Assembly (NCBI GenBank): GCA_034401135.1
Contig: JAWZSP010000002.1
Coordinates: forward strand, 4,960,001 to 5,024,000
Reading direction: 5' to 3'
Length of the DNA: 64,000 bases
Origin: Volutella citrinella
Lineage: Eukaryota > Ascomycota > Sordariomycetes > Hypocreales > Nectriaceae
The notes under the pieces were generated by a model. The model did not search any database and had not been told where the DNA came from. It was given only the letters and a program-made list of their open reading frames with translations. The translations under genes were made by a program, and so were the position numbers. Shown here piece by piece: positions 42,808 through 54,506 of the stretch (position 1 is the stretch's first letter; each line of letters begins with the position of its first letter).

Positions 42808-43818
42808 ATGACTTCATCATCTAAAGACATCCTCCCTTTCAACAAGCTTCCGTCGGAGCTGAAGCGAGTCATCTTTGAGTACGCCTGTGCTGACCGACAA
42901 CGATTGATCTATTGTGCCGTGGACAAGAAGGACAACATGAAAGTCGCCATGGACCCCGTCATGAGGAGCTTTCTCCAACTCGATGGGACTTTCAGAGACT
43001 ACATTCTGAGTCGCCACCGCTATCGACTGGTGGCCTTCATGGACGATGAAGGGAAAATTGGCCAGTTATCACAGCCTCGAGTTCCATTTGATCCTGAGCT
43101 CGACACCATCGAGACGGTTGAGATGAGGACCCCACTCCTCCTCAAGACCTCGCAAACGAGCGCGACGGGCTACAGCGTCATTGGACGGACTGACGCAAAC
43201 AACCCAGTTGAGCGCATCATTGCACACTTTTTCTCAGACATTTGGTTTCGCGGACTCTCCATAGAAGAGGTCTGGGGACCTCAAGGGACGTTTCGTTTGG
43301 CCGAATTCCCCAATGTGAAGGAAATTACCTTCACTTTCAAAACTGCGAGTTACTGGCACAATTACGATCTGGACGACCAGCAAGAGGTGCAAGCAGAGCC
43401 GACTCCCGATCCATCCACGTACAAGGATAGATGGTACACATTCCATTATTTCCCCGATGATGAGAGGGTCTTTTTTGACGTCAATCCGGACGAGGCCTAC
43501 TTCGAGTCCATCCCTTGGCGCAACGACCCCGAGGGACCTAACGATACCAAGGCGCGTTCGACTGTGCGACCCGCTTTGATAGCCCGAATCCGTCTTACCC
43601 GTGGGGAGAATCAAGTGCCCGACCCTCTGCCCACCGGCTGGCATGAGGTTCCGGAAGGTCTGCAGGCAGCTCAAGCGGGGCAGGGGCGTCGTATGCAAAA
43701 GGAGGTTTGGGTAAGGTGCCGGAACAAATGGGAGGGAAGCATCGAGCCCGACGAGGACGAATCGGCTACTCTCACTCCGCATGACTTTCACGCTATTGGT
43801 TCTGATATGTATAGGTAG
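42808..43818 (+). CDS. 2EXR-domain protein
   Basis: A single exon of 336 residues, starting at AAGATGACT (42808). The N-terminal block FNKLPSELKRVIFEYACADRQR resembles the 2EXR motif (FxxLPxELRxxIWxxA) of a large, lineage-expanded fungal family with no established biochemical role. The rest contains acidic and aromatic segments (RWYTFHYFPDDERVFFDVNPDEAYFE) without known motifs. No signal peptide or membrane segment. Neighbours are an ALDH pseudogene and an F-box-like gene; together they suggest a fast-evolving accessory region. Confidence 0.65.
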   Translation: MTSSSKDILPFNKLPSELKRVIFEYACADRQRLIYCAVDKKDNMKVAMDPVMRSFLQLDGTFRDYILSRHRYRLVAFMDDEGKIGQLSQPRVPFDPELDTIETVEMRTPLLLKTSQTSATGYSVIGRTDANNPVERIIAHFFSDIWFRGLSIEEVWGPQGTFRLAEFPNVKEITFTFKTASYWHNYDLDDQQEVQAEPTPDPSTYKDRWYTFHYFPDDERVFFDVNPDEAYFESIPWRNDPEGPNDTKARSTVRPALIARIRLTRGENQVPDPLPTGWHEVPEGLQAAQAGQGRRMQKEVWVRCRNKWEGSIEPDEDESATLTPHDFHAIGSDMYR

Positions 43819-44298
43819 TTATTCTTATATCTGCCTAGCTGTGTGACCCAACTCTATGCACCCTGGGGGGTTAAAACAGCTAAGGCTGGACTCTTCAACA
43901 GGAAGAAGGGGTAGTTGTGTAGCTAGATGCAACAATACATCTCTCCCGTAGGGAAGCATCATGTGTCTCGGCCATTGCATCTCCCGACCATTGATCTTGG
44001 CTTCATCCAGGGAGCGAGACATGTACTTCACATACCCTACACCTCGGCCGTTTTAATTCACTAGCGCCTCCGTTTCCACACGGACGCAACCACAGGCTAC
44101 TTCTCTGATTGGCTAGTCTCGTGTTTCGGAGACCCCAGGCTGAGCGGTCTGTGCCCTTGTGGCGTTCGTATCCAGGCAGCAAGACAAGATTATCGCGCCT
44201 CGTGAATTTGAACACGCTGCTTCTCCCAAGACGACCAACACCCACTGTATAGCACGCCCTCGATTCGTGCACCCAGACTATCCGACCGGTGAGAAACC
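43819..44298. other. Intergenic, no gene recognised
   Basis: Spacer between two genes on the same strand, presumably holding the promoter of the F-box-like gene. No repeated motif or RNA gene seen. Confidence 0.4.
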
Positions 44299-45681
44299 AT
44301 GGCGGATTCAGAAAATACCCCAGAGCATCCACTTGCAACCACTTCATTGTCGGCTCGCTCCCACGACGGGACGTTGGCCCCGCTTGATGAGACATCATTA
44401 GATCATCCTCGAAATCAGATTGAGCACTTGCCGGCCGAGCTGCGTCGAAATATCCTCTCCAACTTGGACATAGACAGTCTCAAGGCACTTGTGCACGCTT
44501 CTCCAGTCTTTCATGAGCAGTATCTGCAGGATCGTGCGGGCCTGGTGCGAGGGAGCCTTGTACTGGCCCTCGGGACGGTGTTCGTCGACGCCCTCGCTGC
44601 ACATCACCTCTCCTGCATCGATGAAGTGGAAAAACAGCAGTACATGTTGGATTATTCCAAAAACCTGCTGCAGACTTCGCCCCTACCCACAAGCGAACCA
44701 CAGGACATGGACATGACCCTGGACATGGCCAACTTTTACTTCCGAATTGTGACACCTATCATGGAGTACGTTGCGCGGCTCATGTTCGCCAATATGTCAA
44801 GTAGGGCCAAGGATAAGGAATACCGCCTGGAAAAACCCGAGCACTTGGAAGTCGCCATGAACAGCGCAGAGAGAAGCTCTGGCGAGCAGCTCCAAGTCAC
44901 CCTGACCAGCACAGAGAGAAGGCGATTCTTACGGGCCATTTACCGCTTCCAGGTACTCTGTCGAATTCAACCCTCAGCTTCTTGGGTCCGTGACGCTGAT
45001 TCGAGGGATGGAGAGCTCGTGCCGTTGTTTTTCGATCTGATTGAGCCTTGGGAGGTAGAAGAGCTTTTAACATTCTACCAGTTTGTCGTTGATGTTCACA
45101 TTTACATGCTGGAGTATCATCTCGACCCAGAGATTTATAGTAAGCCGTTCCGCTTGTGTATCTGGGGTTACAAATCCTAACATCCAAAAGTGTCCCATTT
45201 CTGTTTGAAGGAGGGTATCGCTCAACGTGGTGGGCTGTCTCTGCTCCACGCCATCCTTTTCTCCTTCGAGGACGAAGAGAGTCTTGTCTTTGAGTATGAA
45301 GAGAATCTCTACGAGGAAAGCGTTTCCTTTCTTGACTCTGATAGAGGGCCCCTCGGGAGAGAGCACAGAGTACGACGAGCCAACCGCCCTTCAAAGAAGG
45401 ATAGGATGGAACAGGACTACATTCCGCTCCCATTTCGTGGAGACATCGAGGACCGAGCACCACCGCTAGCATGGACAATGCTTTGGGACGACACATATAG
45501 CAATATATATGGTGGGTGGTTCATTCCACAGCATTTCCAAAGGATAGGGTATATATTCTGGGACGAGAAGACCTTAAAGAACACTGGAGGTGATGAGGTC
45601 ATCCGGTTGCTTCAGGCTCAGCATCACCTTGAGGATGTTCGGCGCGGATTTGTATATAGAGAAATAGAAGGGGCGGAGTAG
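44299..45681 (+). CDS. F-box-like fungal protein
   Basis: Two exons, 44299-45139 and 45191-45681 (443 residues). The N-terminal IEHLPAELRRNILSNLDIDSLKALVHASPVFHEQYL has the spacing of an F-box (LPxEL...L...L...SxxxH). The region LTFYQFVVDVHIYMLEYHLDPEIY and the C-terminal RIGYIFWDEKTLKN are typical of a family of fungal F-box-like proteins. The intron (45,140-45,190) starts GTAAGC and ends AAAAG, with a CTAAC branch point very close to the acceptor; the acceptor was chosen because it alone keeps the long downstream frame. It may recruit a substrate to an SCF ubiquitin ligase, but that is only a family inference. Confidence 0.65.
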
Positions 45682-46016
45682 CCTTCTTCAACTCGTGGTA
45701 CAATGATCAAATCACCGATCCCTTCCACGGAGGCTAAATGTCCGCTCTCGCCGCTGTGGGCATGATCTCCTCCTTCCACGCCTGCACAAACGCTGCAATC
45801 TGCTTCTCTGTGTGTTCCACATATCTTTCCATCTCGGATTCCATGACAGTCTAAAGTTAACGGCCATTTCCTCCTCCTAGATGGTGTTTGTGAAGCTCTG
45901 CCCAGTAAATAGCCTCGACATAGTCGGCATTGTGGGAGGCGTAGTTGAACCAGCACCGCTTGCTAGTCCAAGACTCGAGCATCGTAGTAGACAGCGGCTT
46001 CTACCCGTCTTCAGTC
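45682..46016. other. Intergenic, no gene recognised
   Basis: Sits between the F-box-like gene and the HNH relic; it may include decayed 5' sequence of the HNH gene, but I could not recognise any. Confidence 0.35.
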
Positions 46017-46920
46017 TGCATACTCAGTAATCACGGCGATGCGATAGAATCAGCGCACCTCATTCCCGCTGCACAAGGAGTTGGTGGTCGAGCAATCACA
46101 TGGCTAGGTATAAATCAGACGCTGCCGCCTGTGCGCTTTTCTTCCAACGAATCTGACTGGCTTGCTACAGATATAAAGCCGCCGCCCTTTTCTCTGTCGA
46201 CCCAATCAATAGCCCATCAAACCAGATCCCTCTGCGAACCGACATCCATAAAATATTTGACGAGCGCCATTTCTGTCTTGTGCCAAAGCAAGACACAAGT
46301 CCACCATCCCATCCCCAGCAACCAACCAACACTGCGCCTCTCCAGGTGGCACCAGAACAGCTCTGCCTAGTTGCTCACGTCTTCAACTCTACACCTAGTG
46401 GGCAGCTCCCGGCCTTGTGGCACAACCGCCAAGTTCACGGGATTCCAGTCGCAGTCACAGTCGAGTCCCTATTTGCTAGGTTTGCCTGGACAGTATTCTC
46501 ACCAGCCATCTTCCGCGACTTCCTTTATTCGACGGAGAGACCCCGTCGACTCTTTATATGGAATCCTGACGAATCGCGTCATGATGTGGAGGAAGTTGGT
46601 CCAGAGAGATGCCGTGGCATTTATGCCGCGTCAAGATCTCGCAGCGAGAGCCCTAGAAAAAGGTCCCGCGACGATGGCAACAGGATCGCCGAGGACTGTC
46701 AGTGTAGCCATGCAGTAGAGGAAGGAGGGAGTGACGCAGCAGATAGTGGCTATCACAACGGCAGTTGTGTTCGTCAGACACTGATGAATTTGGAGACGAA
46801 CGACCACAGCGAGGCAGGACAAGGAAGCGGAAATCCTCTGAACCTGGGGACAGTCGGGAGTATGGGCTGCAAGACAACGGCTCACAGTCTGCCAAGGTGC
46901 GGAAGATTTGTGCCCGCTGA
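46017..46920 (+). pseudogene. HNH endonuclease-type gene remnant
   Basis: The first segment reads CILSNHGDAIESAHLIPAA, the cysteine...AHLIP part of a fungal HNH domain. A frameshift follows near 46,080. In the new frame SWWSSNHMARYKSDA, an in-frame TGA (46,154-46,156), NQIPLRTDIHKIFDERHFCLVPK (the asparagine and histidine half of the HNH core), then LPALWHNRQVHGIP and LFARFAWTVFSPAI. A plausible 80-base intron (46,698-46,777, GTCAGT...GTCAG) restores a basic tail, RGRTRKRKSSEPGD, ending at 46,920. The 5' part is missing. Family members in fungi are numerous and of unknown role. Confidence 0.68.
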
Positions 46921-47025
46921 CACAATGTATCAATGGTACAATGGGATAGATTGCCTCCTTCTAGCAGAAACCTGCCCAACTCCAATGATAAGACGCCTAT
47001 GTTAGCCATTTAGCCCACAGTAATC

Positions 47026-50000
47026 CTAGTCCTTCCGAGACATGCTCCGCCATCTACTCAAGGAACCTCCAGCACGACCTCTGGATGAGTCGACAACCGA
47101 AACGGGTGGCCGGTTCTCTCGAACGGAACCCACCGTTGCTTGATCCATACCTGGGTCCACACTTCCTAGAATCAGCATATCAACATCGTCGAAGTGCCAA
47201 GGCTTCGAGTCAACAATGTCTTCTCTGCAAAAGTTGGTTATGTTAGCATCATGTCGCAGCTGGAGAGGGGCAACAGGACTTACACATCCTCTCCCGCAAG
47301 GTCATCATCAAGGCCCTTAAGACGGCGAATTGCGTCTGCATCATCGCCAAAGTAGATGAATTGGATGCTGAAGCGCCGCCGCTCGCGGAGATTCATGTCA
47401 TTCTTGAGCTGCTTGACAAACGAACGGATTTCAGTTCCGACCTCGTCCAGCTTCGGTGTCCCACGCCATAACCCATCAGTTAGAATAATCAGCGTCTGCT
47501 TCTTGCTCTTGTCGCCTTGGCTGTACTCATCAAATAATGTTGTCAGCCTTCCAAGCATGTTAGTCTCAATGCCTTGGGGTGGGTGTCTGGCGTTTTCCAG
47601 CGACTGGTCGAACAGCGTCGGAATGTCATAGCCTTGGACATGTTCTAGCTTGTTGTTATCCCCGGCGACGTAAAGAAGATCCAGGCCGTCCTTATCCAAG
47701 GGTCCTATCTTCATAGCCAACGTCAATAGGGTTGTTTTGACGTGGTTCCAGTGGGGCATCATGCTATCAGCATTGTCGACAACGAATTTCTGCAGCTACG
47801 CATCAGTACTTGCGGTACATGAAGGGGCGTGGACACTCACAATGTCTCTGTTGGAAATAAAGAGATCCAGCTTGGCATCTTTGGGAACCTTCTCCTTATT
47901 CCAAAACCTCAAAAACTTCCCCTTGGACTTGAGCCACTGCGATGTGAGTTTCTCATACTCCTGGTAAACAGCTGTCTTCTCCGGAACAACTTCTGGTGGG
48001 CTGCTTTGGTCTTTGGCGCTGTCATCCTGCTTATGAGCTGACAACGGCCGTGACGAGTCTGGTTCCGGAGGATCGGGTCTGCTGCCATCTTGAATTCTGG
48101 GGATACTCGGTTGGGCTCGAGCTTTTCCTGATCCAGCCGTTTCGTTTGGGCTCCTGGCGTGTTTCTCTCCAGCCTCTAGATTCTTTGAACGAGCCTGCGG
48201 TGACTGCGAAGTAGCGCCAGTCGGGCCAAGGCCATTAGTCACAGGTCTGTACTGGTCCTCATGGTCCGATCGCCCGGGAGTTTCGAAGAGCTCAGATACA
48301 CCTGGCAATTTGGGCGAATTTAGGCCCCTGATTGACTTGAGAGACTTGGTCGATATCCTTGCATCGGAGGTAATGACCTGTTCTCGGTTTGCCGTCTTAC
48401 TAATGTACCGCTTGTCGGAGTACTGGGACTGTCGGTCATACTTATTGGTACTGGGTAGCCTTTGTGCCGCATCTCCGTCATGTGGCGCCGAGGGGAGAGA
48501 TTTCGTCGACTTGGAGTAGCCGGCGTAGTTGAGAGACTCGGATCGTGCTTGAGAACACAGAGATACGATATCGGCTGAGGCTTGGTCGAATTGTAGCAGC
48601 GACTCAAGAATGTCCATGGACTCTACCTTTAGCTCTTCGCGGTCAATCTTGTCTTCGTAATCGCGTTTGGCTTCTTTGACAACATCATTCAGTCTTTCCC
48701 ACATTTTCGCAGATGTCAGCCTGTCTTCTGGCTTGCCGAGAAACATTCCACCTTCGACGAGGTTGAGCACACGGCATGTGAGCGTGTCACATTTCCGCAC
48801 AGCGTTGCGAAGATGCTGATGCCAGTCCAAGACGGCTGTCAACACGTCGTCACCATCATGGAACGCGTCATCTGCGCAAGCACTGATGACGCCTTTCTCC
48901 TTTTGTTTGGCTTTTATTGCCTTGATGGCGTCCTCGCGTACGGAATTGTAAGCGTGGACAGACTTCCCGCCGAGTATGACCCATGTAGCTGCCACGGATA
49001 ACACACAGCCAAATGACCATGTGTCCGTTGTCTGTGGAATATCGCTGACTTGCTTTGTGGGTTCCCTCTCTGGACCGCCTGGTGATGTCGTGTATCAGTA
49101 ACCTTGAAGAACTAAAAGGGAAGATTGGGAGGAATGGGTGGTTGTATACCATAAGATCTCGTGCCACCCAAGAGCCGGGTTTTAATTTGATCGCTGTTCT
49201 CGAACCTGGCGAAGCCAAAGTCGGCAAGTTTGAACTTTCCATTAACGCGCAAGATGTTATCTGGTTTGATGTCGCCGTGCCACCTGCAAGTCGATTAGCC
49301 ATTTCAACAATGCCAGCATGGGTGAAGCACGGGAAGCGTACCCGTGGACCTGCATTGTGCGACCGTCATCTCCCTCGTGGCTGAACTTGTGCAAGTTCTT
49401 GAGTGTGTGTGCGACGTCGAATAGGTCCTCCCAGAAGGCAATGATTTCTTTGTTCAGAGATGGGGGCGTAGTGTACTGGAAGAAATCGCGAAGATCCAAT
49501 TCGCCCAACTCGAGTAGGATGTGATGGCAAACCTCATTCCCATACCGGGTTTGATACTCGCCGAGGTATTCAACGACGCCAGGATTCTGTTTATGCAGTC
49601 CTCTGAAAGCCTCGATTTCTAATCTGTACACCTTATCCCAGTTAGGGTCGTAAGACTTGATCGCAAACTCATAGTACTAGCTATGCGTTAGAATTGATGC
49701 CACTGGGGAGGGGTGCCAAAGAAATGACCAACTTACGTCTCCATGTACGCTGTCATGCTTCTTGGATGGCTTCAGCTTCGCTTCCCATTCGCCACATACC
49801 AAGTCAGTTTGTATTTTGCAACGGTAGACTGTAGCTGTCCCGCCTGACTTGATCTTTTCTTTGGAAAAGACGGGCAATGCGCAGTCCTCGTGGTGCACTG
49901 TAGTTGTCGAGAGACCTGCGAGTTGGATAGGAGCAAATGCCCATCGCCGGCCTTCAAAGTCACTTGTGATGGCCCTATATCTCCCATGCTCGTAGTCAGG

Positions 50001-50423
50001 GGGGATATAGGCCTTTGACTTTTCTAGTGCGGCTTCTATCGATTCGTAGTGGGAGTTCGGCGTCGCCGTCTCGAGAAATTGATCTGAGGGGATGTAAAAT
50101 TTGAACTCGGGCAACATGTGCCCGCAACCCATGTCGACAAGCAGCGAGAGCATTATTTCCGACCCCTTGATTTCGTGTACTCGGGCAGAGAAGAGTCTGT
50201 CCGGCGCCCTAATAGCGTTCAGGAGCTTCGCGGCATTGGTCACGCCGTCGACGGTTTCGTTGTACCACAACAGGATTTGGTTGCTGCGATAAAACTTCTG
50301 GTTCCTGAAATTGTGACGACATGCTCTCTTGCTACTCAGAAAGCCTCGAAATTCGTCGAGTATGGGCTCGCTCGACGGGGACTGCGGAGTTGCATCGCCG
50401 GCGCGAGGAAGGTGTTGGTGCAT
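47026..50423 (-). CDS. Protein kinase fused to von Willebrand factor A-like domain
   Basis: Six exons: 50423-49737, 49676-49342, 49283-49150, 49078-47841, 47789-47284 and 47224-47026 (1,032 residues). Order: an N-terminal region of unknown type (FYRSNQILLWYNETVDGVTN...); a kinase domain with IKSGGTATVYRCKI (glycine loop), FAIKSY (VAIK lysine), WHGDIKPDNIL (catalytic loop), LADFGFA (DFG) and GGPERE in place of APE, then DTWSFGCVLS; a long Ser/Pro-rich low-complexity linker; and a vWA-like domain with KFVVDNADSMMPHW (in place of the usual DxSxSM) and LIILTDGLW, ending DIVDSKPWHFDDVDMLILGS. All five splice sites rebuild kinase or vWA motifs. Function unknown; the domain mix suggests a signalling or recognition protein. 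Confidence 0.82.
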
Positions 50424-51361
50424 TGTCACATTCGGGCGCTGGGGGCAACGATAGGAAAGTTGGATCGCTCGGGAAAGTTTGACAGAGTAGTCGCTGGTTT
50501 TCGGATGTCTGGATCGAGATTCGGGACGTGGCCAAGGGTAGATGCAAGGAAAGCAGGAAACTGAAAGAACCGGGCTTCTTTCTTATGGGCAGAGAGGCAG
50601 GGCCAACCGTGCAAGGCTGCAAAAGTCGGGACAGTTTGACGACGTCATCCAAGGAAGCTCGGGCCCTGTCTGCTAATGGGAAGCTAGGGATTAGAGTCGG
50701 TCGAATAAGCTGGCCATATAAAAAAAGAACAAAGCTGGACAGGAGGCAACCAGATTGTCCAGCCACTACTACGCCCACCACAAAAGGCCTTCTTGCTGCC
50801 GCCCCACGGAACTGGGGGCGCAAACCATCCAGCGACCCCTCATTCTTCACCGACCAGCCCTGAGCCCTGACTACATGGCTGCCTGCAAAAACAAAAGGGC
50901 AGGCAATAAGTGCGGGGTGGTGTGACGACTGGCGCCAAGCAGGTTGGTCCATCACGGTGAGAGCCTGCATATAATATATCGCGAATGAGCGTCTTTGATT
51001 GGTGGCCTGGTAGGAAATACCTAATCTATTGAAGCGGCTCGCATACAATGGGTGGTCAGCTTCATGCATGTTGGTCATGGCCAGCTTCAGCCCCAAGCGA
51101 AATCGTGCGCACTGTCCGACAAGGGTCACAGAGCCGCATCCGGGCCGCCCTCCGCCTGATTTGTCTCTCAGGTTCTTCGTAGCAATCCCGTCTAGTTTGT
51201 GTGGTTCAAAATGTATACGTCTATCCAACTTACATGTTCTCATAAGCATTGGCTTATCCAGCACCCGTTCTAATCCCACTTGCAGACCCCTAATCTCTAC
51301 CCGCGTCTCCTCGCTGCACCAGTCAAGAAACACACAACCCATGACACCAGGACGGGGTTGA
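50424..51361. other. Intergenic, promoter side of the kinase-vWA gene
   Basis: Between the kinase gene start and the 3' end of the CorA-like gene, both on the minus strand. A long minus-strand open frame crosses it (50,332-51,681), but it overlaps both genes in other frames and has no protein-like motifs. Confidence 0.4.
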
Positions 51362-53441
51362 TCAAGGGGGTTCTGACGATCGGGCTGTGGATATATTGTA
51401 CAGCGGCAACGGGCTGGGGGGTGAGGGAGGTCGCAGTGATGCGACCTTGAGTCTCCAGCCCCGCCAGGTCTCGGGGTGCACCCACCGCCACCAGAAGGCC
51501 GGCTTGTCCAATAGGTTGCTTCCTGCATCGACGCGAGCCGCTCCGTCAGAGCTGGAGCCATCACCATGCTGCGGCGTCGCGGGAGGAGTCGCTGCCTTCT
51601 CGGGGTGGCTGTCGCCCGGGCTGGGGGCATGGGCATGGCGTCCTGGGGGCTTCGACCGCTTGGCCGCCCACCGGGTCGCACTATAGGCCCCTCCGAGCGT
51701 GAAGCAGGTCAGTGGCAGCGCCACCTGCAGCCATCGTTCCATAGCCACAGCCGAGTACGACCCCCCGTCCGCCGAGTTCTGGTCCTGGTACTTGATCACG
51801 TCGGTGCTGAAGAAGGTCTGTTGCCACCCCGTTCGTTAGCCAATCCACGTCTTAGTCTCACCAACGGAAGCCAGGCTGCGCCCTCCTAGGGGCAGATGAC
51901 CAGCCTTGCGGTTCCTGCGTTACGTACCGATGCAAAAGTGGCTGGCAGGAAGATCAGCGTCACCACGGCAATGATGCGCACCACGATGGCTTCCCTTTCC
52001 AGGTTCAGATTGAGTCGCTCCAGCCGATGCTGCCTGACCATCTCCGTCCGGTTGCTCAGAACGCTCACCAGGCCATTCGCCCGGCTTACATGACGGTAGA
52101 AGTCATTGATGAGGTGAGTAAGCTGGTTAGAGAAGTCTTGGATATCGTCGTGGCACTGTTCGGGCAAGTCAAAGTCCCGGTTCGTGCGGAGGCCATCGTA
52201 GTACTGCTTCAGAGAGCTCATGACATTGATGTTGGACTCCAAATACACGACTGCTCGGCGGATCTTCTCCTCGAAGATTAGCAGTCCCTGGACATCAGCG
52301 GTTGTGTAAACCCGATTGAATTCGCCATGCCCCGTGTGACCGAGCACGGCCATCTTGGTCTGCAAGGTTCAGAAGGCCGTGGTCAGCATCACCTCAGAAT
52401 CACATTCATCGTGTAAGACGGAAAATGTTCAAAATACCTCGTCATCTGCTGCTTCCTCCAGCCACTCCATGTAGGCCCTCCAGTCCTCGGTGGACCAGTG
52501 GCAAAATAGCAGGTGTGCAGACAGGCTGGACCTGAAGCACTGCTCTCTCGTATCAAATGATTTGTGTTCCGGTTGCGCATTGGTGCCGGTTAGCTCTTTG
52601 AATCGAACATCAAGCTCATGGCCGCGAGAGATGGCGATCCAGAGTGCGTTTCCATTCACAATGTCAAATCGGTGATATATGGCGGCATTTCGGATGGAGT
52701 GCGTATCGGGTCCCGTCGATTTGACGCTTTTCAGATTGTAGCAAATCTGGTACTGCCTTCCTGACCGCGCCAAGTTGTCTATGCCAGCAGAGCTTGAGTG
52801 ACGGCGGATTGAAGTCTGCTCTCGAAAAGCACTAAACGTCAGATGACGTGAGTCGCTGTGGAGGCCAAAGGAGGGCAAGAAATCGATGATTGCCGGCATT
52901 ACTTGATGGAATGAAAGTATTTGCGTCATCATTCCGCGTGTGATTTTTAGTTGGGCATTTGAATGCGAGCCGTACATGTATCTGCGCACGAATCAGCTTC
53001 TCCATGCTCTGACCAGCGGCAACCATGAAGCCAACATGAATCGGCATTTCGGGTCCATGGACTCGACTTGATATTGAGTCGGGCCATCAGGTGTGGCAGA
53101 GTCTTGTCGCGTAGTGATCCCTAACCGCTGAGCAAGTCTGTCCGCGCCGTGGATCCGACGGCTGGAAGCTCCTACGCCGCAAATCTAGTCAGCCGACGAC
53201 AATACGATTGTATTCAATGGTGGGCCATACCTTGTCCCGTGCCATTATTGGCCTTGAGGTCTCGAAAACATACCTCCACTCCCTCGTCATTTTCAAGAAA
53301 CAAATCCGCCGAGGCCTGTTTCAGCCAATCTTCAAGCTCCCTCAGCACACTAGGGTATGTATTCACACTCGTGTGCGTATAGTTGCTCGGATACGAGTCA
53401 TGATTCTCATACGAATCACTGAAGTCGTTCGGCAAGTTCAT
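51362..53441 (-). CDS. CorA-like membrane protein
   Basis: Five exons: 53441-53231, 53171-53036, 52981-52438, 52359-51928 and 51817-51362 (592 residues). The central block CRFIYMYGSHSNAQLKITRGMM and LSFHQVMPAIIDFL is typical of a fungal family with a CorA-type C-terminal fold. A helical region (IRRAVVYLESNINVMSSLKQYYDGL...LNLNLEREAIVVRI) leads into the first membrane segment IIAVVTLIFLPATFAS. TFFSTDVIKYQ follows at the last junction, and a second membrane segment WLQVALPLTCFTLGGAY. CorA proteins carry Mg2+, but the GMN signature is not seen here, so transport is doubtful. The start (53441) is the first ATG in frame; five introns phases agree with motif continuity. Confidence 0.78.
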
Positions 53442-53969
53442 TGTATTTTGAGAATGGCAAGATGATGTTTGAACACTTGGCTCCGTAGCTTCTAAGCTCA
53501 GGTTGTTGGTCTTTATAGAGGCCAAACTGTACGTGAGGCGGGGAAACGCCTACCAGGCTTCAAGCAATATAATGGCAATATGACCTGAGCATGCGCGTAT
53601 CAATAGAGCATGAACAGGCACAATTGGTTCATTCCCTTTTTCCACTTATTGCGGCCTGTGTGACACAAACAGCTAAAAGCCACAGTGCGCAGGCTCATCA
53701 ACAGGCTGTCCCTGTTCGGGGCTGCGTCAGTCCAGCTGTGTTTGTCCAGCTGCGTCTGTGCCAAGCATGCCCAGCCTGTGCTGTCTCAGCCGGTGCCGCA
53801 GCCACACCGTCCAGCTGTCCTTTCGTCGTAAACCACCCCCCCTCCTCCCTCGCCTCCCCCCAATTCACAATACCACATGCCTTGTTTGCCACAGCCCGCC
53901 ACCGCCCGCCTCATTGCCTCGTCGCTGCCTCATCGCTTATGCCCCCCTGCTGACTCCTTCACATGCCTT
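53442..53969. other. Intergenic, pyrimidine-rich
   Basis: Contains a polypyrimidine run (about 53,838-53,868) and CCGCC-rich sequence. Several overlapping plus-strand frames here are products of base composition. No gene recognised. Confidence 0.4.
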
Positions 53970-54506
53970 TCAGTGCCGTCGGGTCACACCCCCAGAGGCC
54001 GGTGCATCCTCTTCCGATTCCGAAGGTCTGCAGCCATCGCTGCTCTTGACCCTCAGCAAATTGATTTCGCGGTGGTCGTCCTGCTCAGAACCGAGAACAG
54101 ATTCTCGTCAGCCACGAGTTCTCGCTGCTCATGTGTACACTTACTTTGCTGAGATGCCCTGGCGCTCGGAATACCCAATTGTCGCCGCGCTGCGGCTCGA
54201 GGGTTAGCCTTGGGCGATGGAGATTGGTGAGTGCACAACACTGGCGGGACATACTAAGCTTGTGTTCTCATCAAGAAACGTAAAATCCGGCCATTTCTTT
54301 TGCAAGAACCCTTTCAAAATGCTCCACTCCAGCCCGTACTCTGTGCAGCTCAGCTCCACCGTTCCTTTAACAGCGCTTCGTCCGCCCACAGTGAAAGTCT
54401 TGCTGCGTTTACCCGAGTTTCCTGCGGAAGCTGAGCCGCTTGAATGGTTGGTGTGCCGACGGCGCTGTTTTACCTCGGGAGGGTGCTCAAAATGGGGGGG
54501 GGACAT
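53970..54506 (-). CDS. Small conserved hypothetical fungal protein, three exons
   Basis: Exons 54506-54255, 54189-54145 and 54080-53970 give 135 residues. The first exon is basic and Ser-rich (EVKQRRRHTNHSSGSASAGN), then EYGLEWSILKGFLQKKWPDFTFLDENTSL. The 45-base middle exon encodes RGDNWVFRAPGHLSK, and the third begins DDHREINLLR. I believe the combination of a WSxLKxFLxxKxPDFxF segment followed by WVFxxPxxLSxDDRxxIxxLR recurs in a family of small fungal proteins, but I cannot name it. Both introns have good consensus (GTATGT...CGCAG and GTAAGT...AGCAG). No signal peptide; cytosolic or nuclear. Function unknown. Confidence 0.5.

Noticed and set aside
50332..51681. 449-codon minus-strand open frame
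   Set aside because: It overlaps the kinase start and the CorA-like 3' exon in other frames, has no recognisable motif and is rich in Arg/Pro as expected from GC-rich shadow frames.
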